From: Pseudomonas lactis
GTDB lineage: Bacteria; Pseudomonadota; Gammaproteobacteria; Pseudomonadales; Pseudomonadaceae
Length of the DNA: 64,000 nucleotides
Reading direction: 5' to 3'
Assembly (NCBI RefSeq): GCF_001439845.1
Contig: NZ_JYLO01000003.1
Span: 124,001-188,000 of the forward strand
Below, piece by piece: positions 7,138 through 18,000 of the stretch. Under the pieces are notes generated by a model that had not been told where the DNA came from, searched no databases, and was given only the letters and a program-made list of their open reading frames with translations. Position 1 is the first letter of the stretch. Each line of letters begins with the position of its first letter. The position numbers and the translations under genes are program-made.

Positions 7138-8778
7138 TTACTTGGGGTAGAGAGGCGGCAAGCTGGTGGTGTCGGTGGCCGGGTCTTGCTCGCGTTCGGC
7201 CACGGGGATGGCCTTGATCGCACGCCATAGATCATCACCCAGCCAGTATTGGCCGCTTTCGCTGTACAACGCGCCATTCAAGCCATCCAGGGCATCTGAC
7301 AACGGCACAAACCGTGCGGCCATGTCGGCCAGGGTTTCCGGTTGTTGCCTTGCCCAGGCGTCCAGCGCCTGGCGGGTGGCGTGGGGGTCGTTGGCCTGGG
7401 TGGCGCGCTTGAGGTCGTCGAGCAAGGTGCGTGGGCTGGGGCCGGTTTGGGCTGCGCGTTGTACGGCCGGTTGCCGGCGTGCGCGCCACCATAGGCCAAA
7501 GCCTAGCAGGGTGGTGCAGGCCAGCATCAGTGTGCTCAGTTGCCATAGCCACAGGCGGTCATCGTCCGGCGCGGTGATGATGGTCGGTGTGGCCGGGGTG
7601 TCTACCACCAGGCTGGGGTTCACCGCCACTTGCACGGTGCGCGCCGGCAGGCTGGTGCGTTCCAGGTGATCTTCGTGGGTGTTCCACCACACCACTTCCA
7701 CGGCGGGCAGTTCCAGCTCGCCGGCGCGGGTCGGCACCAGGGCTTCGCGGTCTTCACGGCTGCCGGTCAGGCCGCGGTCGCTGGTGCGGTTAGCCATCAC
7801 CGGTTGGTCGGGGTAGCGGCGCAGGCCGTTGACCTCGGTGCCGGGCAGCGCTGGCAGCTGTGCGCTGGACAGGCCTTCGGCCTCCACGGTAAGGCTGCGG
7901 GTCAGGGAATCGCCGACTTGCACGTGGTCCGGCGTGGGGTTCCAGCCTTCGCTCAAGCTCAGGCTGCGCGCGGGCAGCCAGGGGGCGTCGGCGGGGTAGG
8001 CGTCCGGTTTGGGTTTGACCGTCAAGGGCAAGGGCGCGGAGCTGACGTGAATCATCTTGCCCGGCTTGGTGCCCTGCAAGGTGTTCTCCTGGGGCGGTCG
8101 CGATTCCACCAGGGTGGCGCTGAAGGTCTGTGCCGGAATCACCACGGCGCCACTGTGTTGAGGGTAGAGGGCGTAGCGGGTTTCGATCACGCCATGGCGG
8201 ATGCTGTTGATGACCTTCTCATAGGTGCGTGATTCGCCCAGTTGTTCGACACGTGCGTCCGGTATCTGCAAAGGCGTGAGGCTGCTGTCGTCATACAGCG
8301 ACACCGAGTGGTAAACGCGAACGGTCAACAGTGCCTGGGCCTGCACGTATACGCTGGTCTGGTCGAGGTTGGCTTCGATGAACACCGGGGCCAGTTCGGC
8401 GCTGGTGTTCTGGCTGGCGCTTTCCACCACTTGCAGGGTGATCGGCTGGGTCTTGAGTGCGCCCACTTGCAGTGGCGGGATGACCACGTTGCCGTTCACC
8501 TTGGGCAGCAGAGTGATGATCCAGCGGGTGGTGGCGTGGTTGTCGCCGTCCAGCGTGGTGAGTTGGTTGATCTGGCGGGTGCCGCTGACTTCGAACTGCG
8601 CGTCCAGGGGCGACAGGTCCGGTTTGCCAAACTGGGTCACATCACTTGATTGCACCGTCAGCTCTACCGTTTCCCCGGAGTTGAGGCGGCTGCGGTCTAC
8701 GCTGGCGACCAGGTCCGCCGCCTGGGCGTGGCCTGCCGACAACGCAAGCAGGAGCAAAAGGGTGGTGCGGCGGCTCAT
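7138..8778 (-). CDS. BatD-like protein
   Basis: The 546-aa protein has a cleavable signal peptide (residues 1-20, ending HAQA), a large periplasmic beta-rich region typical of BatD/oxygen-tolerance proteins (starting DLVASVDRSRLNSGETVEL), one transmembrane helix near residues 413-432 (LWLWQLSTLMLACTTLLGFG), and a cytoplasmic C-terminal tail. It is the last gene of the moxR-bat operon and its ATG overlaps the preceding stop (ATGA, 8775-8778). Bat proteins were named for aerotolerance in Bacteroides; in Pseudomonas the cargo or client of the MoxR/Bat complex is not clear. Confidence 0.85.
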   Translation of the reverse strand: MSRRTTLLLLLALSAGHAQAADLVASVDRSRLNSGETVELTVQSSDVTQFGKPDLSPLDAQFEVSGTRQINQLTTLDGDNHATTRWIITLLPKVNGNVVIPPLQVGALKTQPITLQVVESASQNTSAELAPVFIEANLDQTSVYVQAQALLTVRVYHSVSLYDDSSLTPLQIPDARVEQLGESRTYEKVINSIRHGVIETRYALYPQHSGAVVIPAQTFSATLVESRPPQENTLQGTKPGKMIHVSSAPLPLTVKPKPDAYPADAPWLPARSLSLSEGWNPTPDHVQVGDSLTRSLTVEAEGLSSAQLPALPGTEVNGLRRYPDQPVMANRTSDRGLTGSREDREALVPTRAGELELPAVEVVWWNTHEDHLERTSLPARTVQVAVNPSLVVDTPATPTIITAPDDDRLWLWQLSTLMLACTTLLGFGLWWRARRQPAVQRAAQTGPSPRTLLDDLKRATQANDPHATRQALDAWARQQPETLADMAARFVPLSDALDGLNGALYSESGQYWLGDDLWRAIKAIPVAEREQDPATDTTSLPPLYPK

Positions 8779-10514
8779 CGAGTGGTGTCCTGATGTTGTT
8801 GCTGTTCGTACCAGAATTTGCGGCGCAACAGTTCGCCGGGGTTATCCGGGATCTCCTGCAACCATTGCTCCAGCGCTTGGCGGCGCTCGCCTTCCAGGCG
8901 TGTGTCGGCAGGACGCAAAGGCGGCGTGGTGGTTTGTTCGTCGGCCAGTTCGCTGCCTGGTACTTCATTACCGCCAGGCTGTGGCGTGGCGGCTGTCTGA
9001 GTCTCAGCGGTGCCCGCTTCGCCCTGGCCGTGGGGCGATTGCTCGCCGCCCTGTGCCGTTTGTGCGCTGGCGCCCGGTTGCGCAGTTTGGCCGGGTTGGG
9101 CGGTTTCGTCATCTTCGTTTTTTGCAGGCGGGTCCTGCTCGGGCTGCGCTTGCTCCTGCATCAGGGTTTCAACCAGGGCTTTGTTTTTCAGTGCCGGTTG
9201 CAAATCGGGCTGGGCTTCCAGGGCTTGTTCATAGGCATCAATGGCCGCTTCAAGCTCACCGGCCTTGGCCAGGGCATTGCCACGGTTATAGTGGGAATAG
9301 GCGTCGCTGCCTTGGGCAAACCGCTTGATGGCCTCGGCGTAATTGCCGGCTTCGTACAGCGCCACGCCTTGCCATTGCGGGTCTTGGAAGTGTTCGGCGG
9401 CTTCGGCCGGGCGTTTGTGCTTGAGCAGGTACTGGCCTTGTTGGTCGGGGCGCAGCCACAGGTCCTGCAGCCCAAAGGCGTAGCTGGGTTGCGGCGCGCC
9501 CATCAGCAGCAAGGGCAGGCAGAACAACCAGCCGCGACGCCCGGCGCACGCGGCCAGCAGCAATAACGGCAAGAGCAGCCAGTAACCCTGGTCGGCCCAG
9601 GTGTCCAGGCGCAGCCGTTGGCCGTCGTCGCGCAGGGCTTGGGCGCTGTCGAGCATGCCGAGTTGGCGCAGGTCCTTGTCATCCAGGCGCGCCGCACGGT
9701 AGCGGCCGCCCATTTCGCTGGCGAACGCCTTGAGGGTCGGGCTGTCGAGACGTGGCACCAGAATCGCGCCCTGGTCGTCCTTGAGGAACTCGCCACTTTC
9801 CTGAGTCACCGGCGTGCCTTCGCGACTGCCGATGCCGAGGATCGACAACGTCGGAGCCTGGGCACTTTGCAGTTGCAGGCGGATGCCTTGGCGTTCCTGT
9901 TTGGACAATGACGAGCCGATCAGCAGCAGGCGCCCCTGGCCGAGACCGCCTTGCTTGAGCAGGCGCAGGGCTTTTTCCACGGCCAGATCGGCCCGATGGC
10001 CAGGCTCGGGCATGATCGATGGGCGCAGGGCTTCCAACAGGTTACGGCTGGTGGCCAGGTCATCGGACAGCGGCACCAAGGTATGGGCGCTGCCGGCATA
10101 CACGATGATGGCGGTTTGCGCATCGGTGCGCGCTTGCAACAGGTCATACAGCTTGCGCCGTGCCTGTTCCAGGCGGTTGGGTGGGCTGTCGGTGGCGAGC
10201 ATTTCCGGGGTCAGTTCCAACAACACCACCAACGGGTCGGAAGGTTTCTGGCTGGCCTGTTCAACCCGTTGCCAACTGGGGCCCAGCAACGCCAGCACGG
10301 CCAGCAGCCAGGCAATGCCAAGCACCACCCACGGCGATTTGCTCTCGCGGCCATTGCCACCACTGAGCAACTCGGCATGGAACGCCGGCGGCAGGATCAT
10401 CTGCCAACGCCCGGCGCGCTTTTGCCGATGCCACAACTGCCACAGCAACCAGCCAAGCAGGGGCAGCAATAACAGCCACCAGGGGCGCAACCAGTGCGGC
10501 CACAGCGCGATCAT
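8775..10514 (-). CDS. BatB/BatC-like protein: degenerate VWA domain plus TPR
   Basis: The 579-aa protein has two N-terminal membrane helices (WLLLLPLLGWLLWQLW; WVVLGIAWLLAVLALLG), a von Willebrand A-like domain at about 80-290, two more hydrophobic segments, then TPR repeats (about 375-450: GVALYEAGNYAEAIKRF, HYNRGNALAKAGELEAAI) and a Gln/Pro/Ala-rich tail. It combines BatB and BatC of other bacteria. The metal-site motif DxSxS is replaced by LELTPEM, so the MIDAS is probably lost. The start at 10514 is chosen over an upstream ATG at 10556 because it forms ATGA with the batA stop. Confidence 0.85.
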   Translation of the reverse strand: MIALWPHWLRPWWLLLLPLLGWLLWQLWHRQKRAGRWQMILPPAFHAELLSGGNGRESKSPWVVLGIAWLLAVLALLGPSWQRVEQASQKPSDPLVVLLELTPEMLATDSPPNRLEQARRKLYDLLQARTDAQTAIIVYAGSAHTLVPLSDDLATSRNLLEALRPSIMPEPGHRADLAVEKALRLLKQGGLGQGRLLLIGSSLSKQERQGIRLQLQSAQAPTLSILGIGSREGTPVTQESGEFLKDDQGAILVPRLDSPTLKAFASEMGGRYRAARLDDKDLRQLGMLDSAQALRDDGQRLRLDTWADQGYWLLLPLLLLAACAGRRGWLFCLPLLLMGAPQPSYAFGLQDLWLRPDQQGQYLLKHKRPAEAAEHFQDPQWQGVALYEAGNYAEAIKRFAQGSDAYSHYNRGNALAKAGELEAAIDAYEQALEAQPDLQPALKNKALVETLMQEQAQPEQDPPAKNEDDETAQPGQTAQPGASAQTAQGGEQSPHGQGEAGTAETQTAATPQPGGNEVPGSELADEQTTTPPLRPADTRLEGERRQALEQWLQEIPDNPGELLRRKFWYEQQQHQDTTR

Positions 10515-11599
10515 CGACGCCTCCGCAAACGCAGGCGCTGCAAACGCTGGCGCCATTCAGGATGCTGCTGCAAAAAGATGCCCTTGCTCGACAGCCTGTT
10601 GAAGCCGCGCTGCAAGGCGTTGTTCGGCCAGCGTTCCTGGATCACCAGTAACAGGCTCAACACCAACGCCAAGGCCAATGGGCCGCTGTACAGCGCCTGG
10701 GCCGGGCGGGCCTGGGTGGGTTGTTGCTCCACGGGCTCAAGGGTGTCGAGGGTGTCCTTGATTTTCAGCAGTTCCTCGCCGTCTCGGGCGCGGAAATACT
10801 GGCCGCCGGTGGCCTCGGCCAGTGCCTTGAGCGCCGGTTCGTCGAGGTCCAGGCTTGGGTTCACGCCAAGGATGCCCAGGGAGCCGGTTTGCTCGGGATC
10901 GGCGCCGATGCCGATGGGGTAGATTTTCACGCCTTCTTCAGCCGCCAGGCGCGCAGCGGTCAACGGGTCGATCTGCCCGGCATTGTTGGCGCCGTCAGTG
11001 ACCAGGATCAGCACGCGGCTTTGCGCCGGGCGTTGGCGCAGGCGCTTGAGGGCCAGGCCGATGGCGTCGCCGATGGCGGTGTTCTTGCCAGCAATGCCGA
11101 TGCGCGCTTCATCCAGCCAGGTGCGCACGGTGCGCCGGTCAAAGGTCAAGGGCGCTTGCAGGTAGGCTTGGCTGCCGAACAGGATCAGGCCCACGCGGTC
11201 ACCTTCACGCTCCTCCAAAAAGTCTCCCAGCAGGTGCTTGACCAGGGCCAGGCGGCTGACGTCCTCGTCCTGCCAATGCATGTCGGGAAAATCCATGGAG
11301 CCGGAGACGTCCACTGCCACCAGCAAATCCCGGCCGCTGGCCGCAATCGGCAAGGGGTCGCCCAGCCATTGCGGGCGGGCGGCGGCGGTCAGCAGCAGCA
11401 ACCACAGCACCACGAATGGGGCTTGCTGGCGCCAGCCGGGCAGGTTGACCCGGGCACGGCGGCGGGCCAGGCCTTCGAGGTCGCTGAGGTAGCTGACTTT
11501 CAGCGCCGGTTCGCCGCTGTCGGCCACGGGCAGCACCAGGCGCATGATCCACGGCAGTGGCAACAGGGCGAAGATCCACGGCCAGGCGAACTCAAACAT
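10511..11599 (-). CDS. BatA-like von Willebrand factor A domain membrane protein
   Basis: The 362-aa protein has N-terminal hydrophobic helices (FAWPWIFALLPLPWIMRL; PFVVLWLLLLTAAA), a VWA domain at about 90-280 with an intact MIDAS DVSGSM at residues 97-102, later LVTDGANNAGQ, and a C-terminal membrane helix (ALALVLSLLLVIQ). The intact metal site suggests it is the ligand-binding VWA partner of the MoxR ATPase complex, in contrast to the degenerate VWA in the next gene. It overlaps the DUF4381 gene by 8 bases and the next gene by 4. Confidence 0.9.
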   Translation of the reverse strand: MFEFAWPWIFALLPLPWIMRLVLPVADSGEPALKVSYLSDLEGLARRRARVNLPGWRQQAPFVVLWLLLLTAAARPQWLGDPLPIAASGRDLLVAVDVSGSMDFPDMHWQDEDVSRLALVKHLLGDFLEEREGDRVGLILFGSQAYLQAPLTFDRRTVRTWLDEARIGIAGKNTAIGDAIGLALKRLRQRPAQSRVLILVTDGANNAGQIDPLTAARLAAEEGVKIYPIGIGADPEQTGSLGILGVNPSLDLDEPALKALAEATGGQYFRARDGEELLKIKDTLDTLEPVEQQPTQARPAQALYSGPLALALVLSLLLVIQERWPNNALQRGFNRLSSKGIFLQQHPEWRQRLQRLRLRRRR

Positions 11600-12086
11600 G
11601 TTTGCGAATCCAGGTGTCGACGGCTTGGGTCAGGCCAGCGATGGCTTTGTCGTCGAGCTTGCATTCGGGCTTGTAGGCACCTTCCACCAACACCATCCAG
11701 CGCGTCAGGCCGGCGGCGGGGCAGCGGTTGTCCAGGAAGGCCAGCCATTTGCGCCCGTTGAGGGTGTGGCTCTGGCTATAAGGGTAGTCGTTGCGGCACA
11801 GGCGCTTGAGCAGGCCGTTGAGTTGCTGCAACCAGGCGCCAGCCGGCGCGCCGTCGTAGGGCTTGGGCATCAAAGCCAGCTCGGCCAGGGCTGCGATACG
11901 CAACGGGTCCAGCGGTTGTTCGGCACGCGCCACGGGGCGGCGGGCCGGCAGGAAACGGCGCAGCCACCATAGGCCCCAACCGAGTAGGGGGATCACCAGC
12001 AGCAACAGCCACCAGCCCGGCGCAGGTGGCCAGAAGCCAATGGCGGGCGGGGCGATCAGTGGTTGCAGTTGGTCCAGGCTGCTCAT
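11592..12086 (-). CDS. DUF4381 domain-containing membrane protein
   Basis: The 164-aa protein has one transmembrane helix near residues 24-44 (GWWLLLLVIPLLGWGLWWL), followed by a basic segment and a cytoplasmic helical domain (LRIAALAELALMPKP...GAWLQQLNGLLKRLC). DUF4381 proteins are regular members of moxR-VWA operons. The ATG overlaps the DUF58 gene stop (ATGA, 12083-12086). The function is unknown beyond membership of the MoxR/Bat complex. Confidence 0.85.
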   Translation of the reverse strand: MSSLDQLQPLIAPPAIGFWPPAPGWWLLLLVIPLLGWGLWWLRRFLPARRPVARAEQPLDPLRIAALAELALMPKPYDGAPAGAWLQQLNGLLKRLCRNDYPYSQSHTLNGRKWLAFLDNRCPAAGLTRWMVLVEGAYKPECKLDDKAIAGLTQAVDTWIRKHV

Positions 12087-13015
12087 GGTTTTTTAACCGG
12101 GCGTTGCGGGTTGAGGTATTCGCGCAGTTGCTCGACCATTTCACTCTGGGTGCTCAAGGGCATCAACAACAGCCGCAGTTTCTGCGCGAGCAGTTCCCAG
12201 CGGGCGATACGCGCTTCGGCTTGGGCCTTGTAGGCCTGGCGCAGGTCGATGTTCAGTGTGTCCAGTTCCAGTTGCGCACCTCTTTGTGCGAAACGCAGCA
12301 GCCCGGCGGCGGGCAGGGCGTGGTCCAACGGGTCGGAGATTGGCAACAACAGCAGGTCGCAATGGCGCGCCAGCAGGCTCAGCTGTTGCTCGGCGCCTTC
12401 GGTGAGGGCGCGTTCATCACAGATCACCACCACCAGGCTGCCCGGGCGCAGTACCTCGCGGCCACGGCGCAAGGCCATGCCCAGGGCGTCGGCTTCCGGC
12501 TGACGCTCGGTGTTCAGGCTCTGGTTGACCCGCACCAGCCGGTTAAGCAGTTGCAACAGGCTTTGCTTGCTGCGCCGAGGCTTGATCTCGTAGTGCTCGT
12601 TGTCGCCGAACACCAGGCCGCCCACCCGGTCGTTATGGCCCAGGGCGGCCCAACCGATCAGGCTGGCGGCCTGGGCGGCGAGCACCGACTTGAACATTTG
12701 CCCCGAGCCGAAAAACAGCCGGCAACTTTGCTCCACCATGATGAAAATCGGCCGCTCGCGCTCTTCGTGGAACAGCTTGGTGTGCGGCTCCTGGGTACGC
12801 GCCGTGACGCGCCAGTCGATGGTGCGCACGTCATCGCCTGCCTGGTACACGCGCACCTGGTCGAAATCGACGCCACGCCCGCGCAGCTTGGAGTGGTGCA
12901 GGCCCACCAGCGGGCTACGTTGACCAGGCGTGGAGAACAACTGCACCTCACGCACGCGGTGGCGCATCTCAATCAATTCACTGAGGGTTACGCGGATGCC
13001 ATCGCTTGCGTTCAT
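12083..13015 (-). CDS. DUF58 domain-containing protein
   Basis: The 310-aa protein carries the DUF58 signature YQAGDDVRTIDWRVTART and a VWA-like C-terminal half (VVVICDERALTEG). It usually sits directly after moxR and is thought to be a MoxR client or adaptor. The start is set at ATG 13015 (MNASDGIRVTLSEL), 5 bases after the moxR stop; a longer frame to 13246 would overlap moxR by more than 200 bases and reads as Arg/Pro-rich shadow sequence, so it is rejected. Confidence 0.9.
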   Translation of the reverse strand: MNASDGIRVTLSELIEMRHRVREVQLFSTPGQRSPLVGLHHSKLRGRGVDFDQVRVYQAGDDVRTIDWRVTARTQEPHTKLFHEERERPIFIMVEQSCRLFFGSGQMFKSVLAAQAASLIGWAALGHNDRVGGLVFGDNEHYEIKPRRSKQSLLQLLNRLVRVNQSLNTERQPEADALGMALRRGREVLRPGSLVVVICDERALTEGAEQQLSLLARHCDLLLLPISDPLDHALPAAGLLRFAQRGAQLELDTLNIDLRQAYKAQAEARIARWELLAQKLRLLLMPLSTQSEMVEQLREYLNPQRPVKKP

Positions 13016-13020
13016 CGACT

Positions 13021-13980
<960 letters not shown>

Positions 13981-14156
13981 CGATGACGGTTCCTGGAAAG
14001 ATGAGCCTGGGTGTTGTGACAGAACACCGGGCCTGGGGCGTTTACTTTAATGCATCGCGGGGTGTGGCGACTAACGGCTTGATGGGTATTTTTGGCGAAA
14101 CTTACAGGATTGCGGTGCGCAAGGCATAACGGCTGGGTAGGTAGAGCACGATCACT

Positions 14157-14241
14157 GTGGGAGCTGGCTTGCCTGCGATGGCCTCAACTCGGTCTGGCTG
14201 AAAGACCCCACCGCCCGCATCGCAGGCAAGCCAGCTCCCAC
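14157..14241. repeat. REP doublet, GTGGGAGCTGG type
   Basis: Inverted arms enclose a loop starting GGCCTCAACTCGG. It lies between moxR and the 117-aa hypothetical gene. Confidence 0.9.
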
Positions 14242-14259
14242 ATGGGATCTACGGTGCAT

Positions 14260-14613
14260 TCAGATCCGAATGAAAGTGCCTGTGCCCGTGAGGATGTTCT
14301 GCAGGGTTTCCTGCACTTCGGCCATGTCTGACGCGGCGGTGCTGTGGGCGATCTCCAACTGGTCCTTACCGCCTAGGGCATCGGCATCGCCGGCCGCCAG
14401 TTCGATCAATAAGGTGGTGTCGCCCAACGTCACTTTCAGCCCATCGAGAGTCGAAGGTTCGTAGTCCCAGGTCAGCTCCACTTCATCTTCATCCGGATAA
14501 CGGGTGAGCATGAACATTTCGCCGTTCTTGCCGTGACAGCACAGCATGGCCATGTTGTCTTCTTCGTCGTCGCACGGGGTGGCCATCAGGGCGTCGGTTT
14601 TCAGCTGCAGCAT
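14260..14613 (-). CDS. Conserved hypothetical protein, acidic
   Basis: The 117-aa acidic protein (MLQLKTDALMATPCDDEEDN...) has a beta-strand-rich middle (AMLCCHGKNGEMFMLTRYPDEDEVELTWDYEP) and no signal peptide or membrane helix. The start is ATG 14613, because AGGA lies 8 bases upstream on the minus strand; an upstream in-frame ATG at 14649 has no ribosome binding site. I do not recognise a domain; the look of the sequence is of a conserved small Pseudomonas protein. Confidence 0.75.
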   Translation of the reverse strand: MLQLKTDALMATPCDDEEDNMAMLCCHGKNGEMFMLTRYPDEDEVELTWDYEPSTLDGLKVTLGDTTLLIELAAGDADALGGKDQLEIAHSTAASDMAEVQETLQNILTGTGTFIRI

Positions 14614-15095
14614 GGGGCAATCCTGTGTAGGGGAGGGCAATTGTGCCACCGCGGCGAATTTTGTGCTTCATCCTGTGTCGGAACTTGAGCATGACCTCAC
14701 GGCCCGGATCGGTCATTTCTGGTACTGAAGGTGTTCAAAGTAGCAAGATTTTCTACCGAAAATCCGGGGTTGCCCAAGTTGCAACCGGCACCCTGCTTAC
14801 CGATGACCGAATATGTCGCAGCGTCGCAAGCAGCGCTCTTCCCACACTCGTTAAGCTGCGCAACGGATGTGCCCTGTGCCAGGCGCCTGACCTGCCCGTC
14901 GTATCGTCACCTGGCCAGGGGCATGCCGTATGGAAGTTGTATGTGACCTGACTGTCCTGTCCAGCTTCACCCACCTGTCACCCTGATTCGTTTATGGTGC
15001 TTGTCAGCACACCAGCGAACAGAGCTGACGGTCTCCCCGCAAGGGGATAACACGCGACGCTTTCATCAATAACAAGCCCAAGCGGAGTACCACAG
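14614..15095. other. Intergenic region upstream of gdhB
   Basis: About 480 bases between the divergent hypothetical gene and gdhB. Short open frames here have no ribosome binding site or recognisable sequence. The part nearest gdhB carries a small hairpin (TCCCCGCAAGGGGA, around 15034-15047) in the probable leader and GCGGAG shortly before the gdhB ATG. I see no operator or known RNA. Confidence 0.6.
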
Positions 15096-18000
15096 ATGGC
15101 GTTCTTCACCGCAGCCAGCAAGGCCGACTTCCAGCATCAACTGCAAGCGGCACTGGCGCAGCACCTCAGTGAACAGGCACTGCCACAAGTGGCGCTGTTC
15201 GCTGAACAATTTTTCGGCATCATTTCCCTGGACGAACTGACCCAGCGTCGCCTTTCCGACCTGGCCGGTTGCACCCTGTCTGCCTGGCGCCTGCTTGAGC
15301 GCTTTGATCACACCCAACCGCAAGTGCGAGTCTACAACCCCGATTACGAACGTCATGGCTGGCAATCGACCCACACCGCGGTCGAAGTGCTGCACCATGA
15401 CCTGCCCTTTCTGGTCGACTCGGTACGCACCGAGCTGAACCGCCGTGGCTACAGCATCCATACCCTGCAAACCACCGTGCTCAGCGTGCGTCGTGGCAGC
15501 AAGGGCGAGCTGCTGGAAATCCTGCCCAAGGGCACCCAGGGCGAAGGCATCCTGCAAGAATCGCTGATGTACCTGGAGATCGACCGCTGCGCCAATGCCG
15601 CCGAGCTGAACGTGCTGAGCAAAGAGCTTGAGCAGGTGCTGGGCGAAGTGCGCGTGGCCGTGGCCGATTTCGAACCGATGAAAGCCAAGGTCCAGGACCT
15701 GCTGGCCGGTATCGACGCCAGTGCGTTCGCCATCGACGGCGAAGAAAAGACCGAGATCAAGAACTTCCTCGAATGGCTGGTGGGCAACCACTTCACCTTT
15801 CTGGGCTACGAAGAGTTCGTGGTACGTGACGAGGCGGACGGCGGTCATATCGAATATGACGCCAGCTCCTTCCTCGGTCTGACCAAGCTGCTGCGCGCCG
15901 GCCTCACCGCCGAAGACCTGCGCATCGAAGACTACGCTGTGGCCTACCTGCGCGAGCCGACCGTACTGTCGTTCGCTAAGGCGGCACACCCAAGCCGCGT
16001 GCACCGCCCGGCCTACCCGGACTACGTGTCGATCCGCGAGATCAGCGCCGACGGCAAGGTCATCAAGGAACACCGCTTCATGGGCCTGTATACCTCCTCG
16101 GTGTACGGCGAAAGCGTGCGAGTCATCCCCTACATCCGTCGCAAAGTGGCCGAGATCGAACGTCGTTCGGGCTTCCAGGCCAAGGCGCACCTGGGTAAAG
16201 AGCTGGCCCAGGTGGTGGAAGTACTGCCCCGTGACGACCTGTTCCAGACCCCGGTCGACGAGCTGTTCAGCACCGTGATGTCGATTGTGCAGATCCAGGA
16301 ACGCAACAAGATCCGCGTGTTCCTGCGCAAAGACCCCTACGGTCGTTTCTGCTACTGCCTGGCCTACGTGCCACGCGACATCTACTCCACCGAAGTGCGC
16401 CAGAAGATCCAGCAAGTGCTGATGGACCGTCTGAAGGCCTCGGACTGCGAGTTCTGGACCTTCTTCTCCGAGTCCGTCCTTGCCCGTGTGCAACTGATTC
16501 TGCGGGTTGACCCCAAGAACCGCCTGGACATCGACCCGCTGCAGCTGGAAAAAGAAGTGGTGCAGGCCTGCCGCAGCTGGCAGGACGACTACGCCAGCCT
16601 GGTCGTGGAAAGCTTCGGCGAAGCCCAGGGCACCAACGTGCTGGCGGATTTCCCCAAAGGCTTCCCGGCCGGCTACCGCGAGCGTTTCGCCGCGCATTCG
16701 GCTGTGGTCGACATGCAGCACCTCAACAGCCTGACCGAAGCCAACCCGCTGGTGATGAGCTTCTATCAGCCGCTGGGCCAGGTCTCCGGCCAACGTGAAC
16801 TGCATTGCAAGCTCTACCACGCCGATACGCCGCTGGCGCTGTCCGACGTGCTGCCGATCCTGGAAAACCTCGGCCTGCGTGTGCTGGGCGAGTTCCCGTA
16901 TCGCCTGCGTCACGCCAATGGCCGTGAGTTCTGGATCCATGACTTTGCGTTCATCGCCGCCGAAGGCGTGAACCTGGATATCCAGCAGCTCAACGACACC
17001 CTGCAAGATGCGTTCGTGCACATCGTGCATGGCGATGCCGAGAACGATGCGTTCAACCGCCTGGTCCTCACCGCCGGCCTGCCATGGCGCGACGTGGCGT
17101 TGCTGCGTGCCTATGCCCGTTACCTGAAGCAGATTCGCCTGGGCTTCGACCTGGGTTACATCGCCAGCACCCTGAACAACCACACCGACATCGCCCGCGA
17201 GTTGACCCGGTTGTTCAAGACCCGCTTCTACCTGGCGCGCAAGCTCACTGCCGACGACCTGGAAGACAAGCAGCAACGCCTGGAGCAAGCGATCCTCAGC
17301 GCCCTGGACGACGTTCAGGTGCTCAACGAAGACCGCATCCTGCGTCGCTACCTGGACCTGATCAAGGCCACCCTGCGCACCAACTTCTACCAGACCGATG
17401 CCAACGGCCAGAACAAGTCGTACTTCAGCTTCAAGTTCGACCCGCGTGCCATCCCTGAGCTGCCCAAGCCCGTGCCGAAGTTTGAAATCTTCGTGTACTC
17501 GCCACGGGTCGAAGGCGTGCACCTGCGCTTTGGCAACGTGGCCCGTGGCGGCCTGCGCTGGTCCGACCGTGAAGAAGACTTCCGCACCGAAGTGCTCGGC
17601 CTGGTAAAAGCCCAGCAAGTGAAGAACTCGGTGATCGTGCCGGTGGGCGCCAAGGGCGGCTTCCTGCCGCGTCGCCTGCCATTGGGCGGCAGCCGGGACG
17701 AGATCGCGGCCGAAGGCATCGCCTGCTACCGCATCTTCATCTCTGGCCTGTTGGACATCACCGACAACCTGAAAGACGGCGCCCTGGTGCCGCCGGCCAA
17801 CGTCGTGCGTCATGACGACGATGACCCGTACCTGGTGGTGGCGGCGGACAAGGGCACTGCGACCTTCTCCGACATCGCCAACGGCATTGCCATCGACTAC
17901 GGCTTCTGGCTGGGCGATGCGTTCGCTTCCGGTGGTTCGGCCGGTTACGACCACAAGAAAATGGGCATCACCGCCAAGGGCGCGTGGGTGGGTGTGCAGC

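Noticed and set aside
14643..14951. Short open frames between the hypothetical gene and gdhB
   Set aside because: No ribosome binding site, no similarity to known sequences, and codon use unlike the neighbours.
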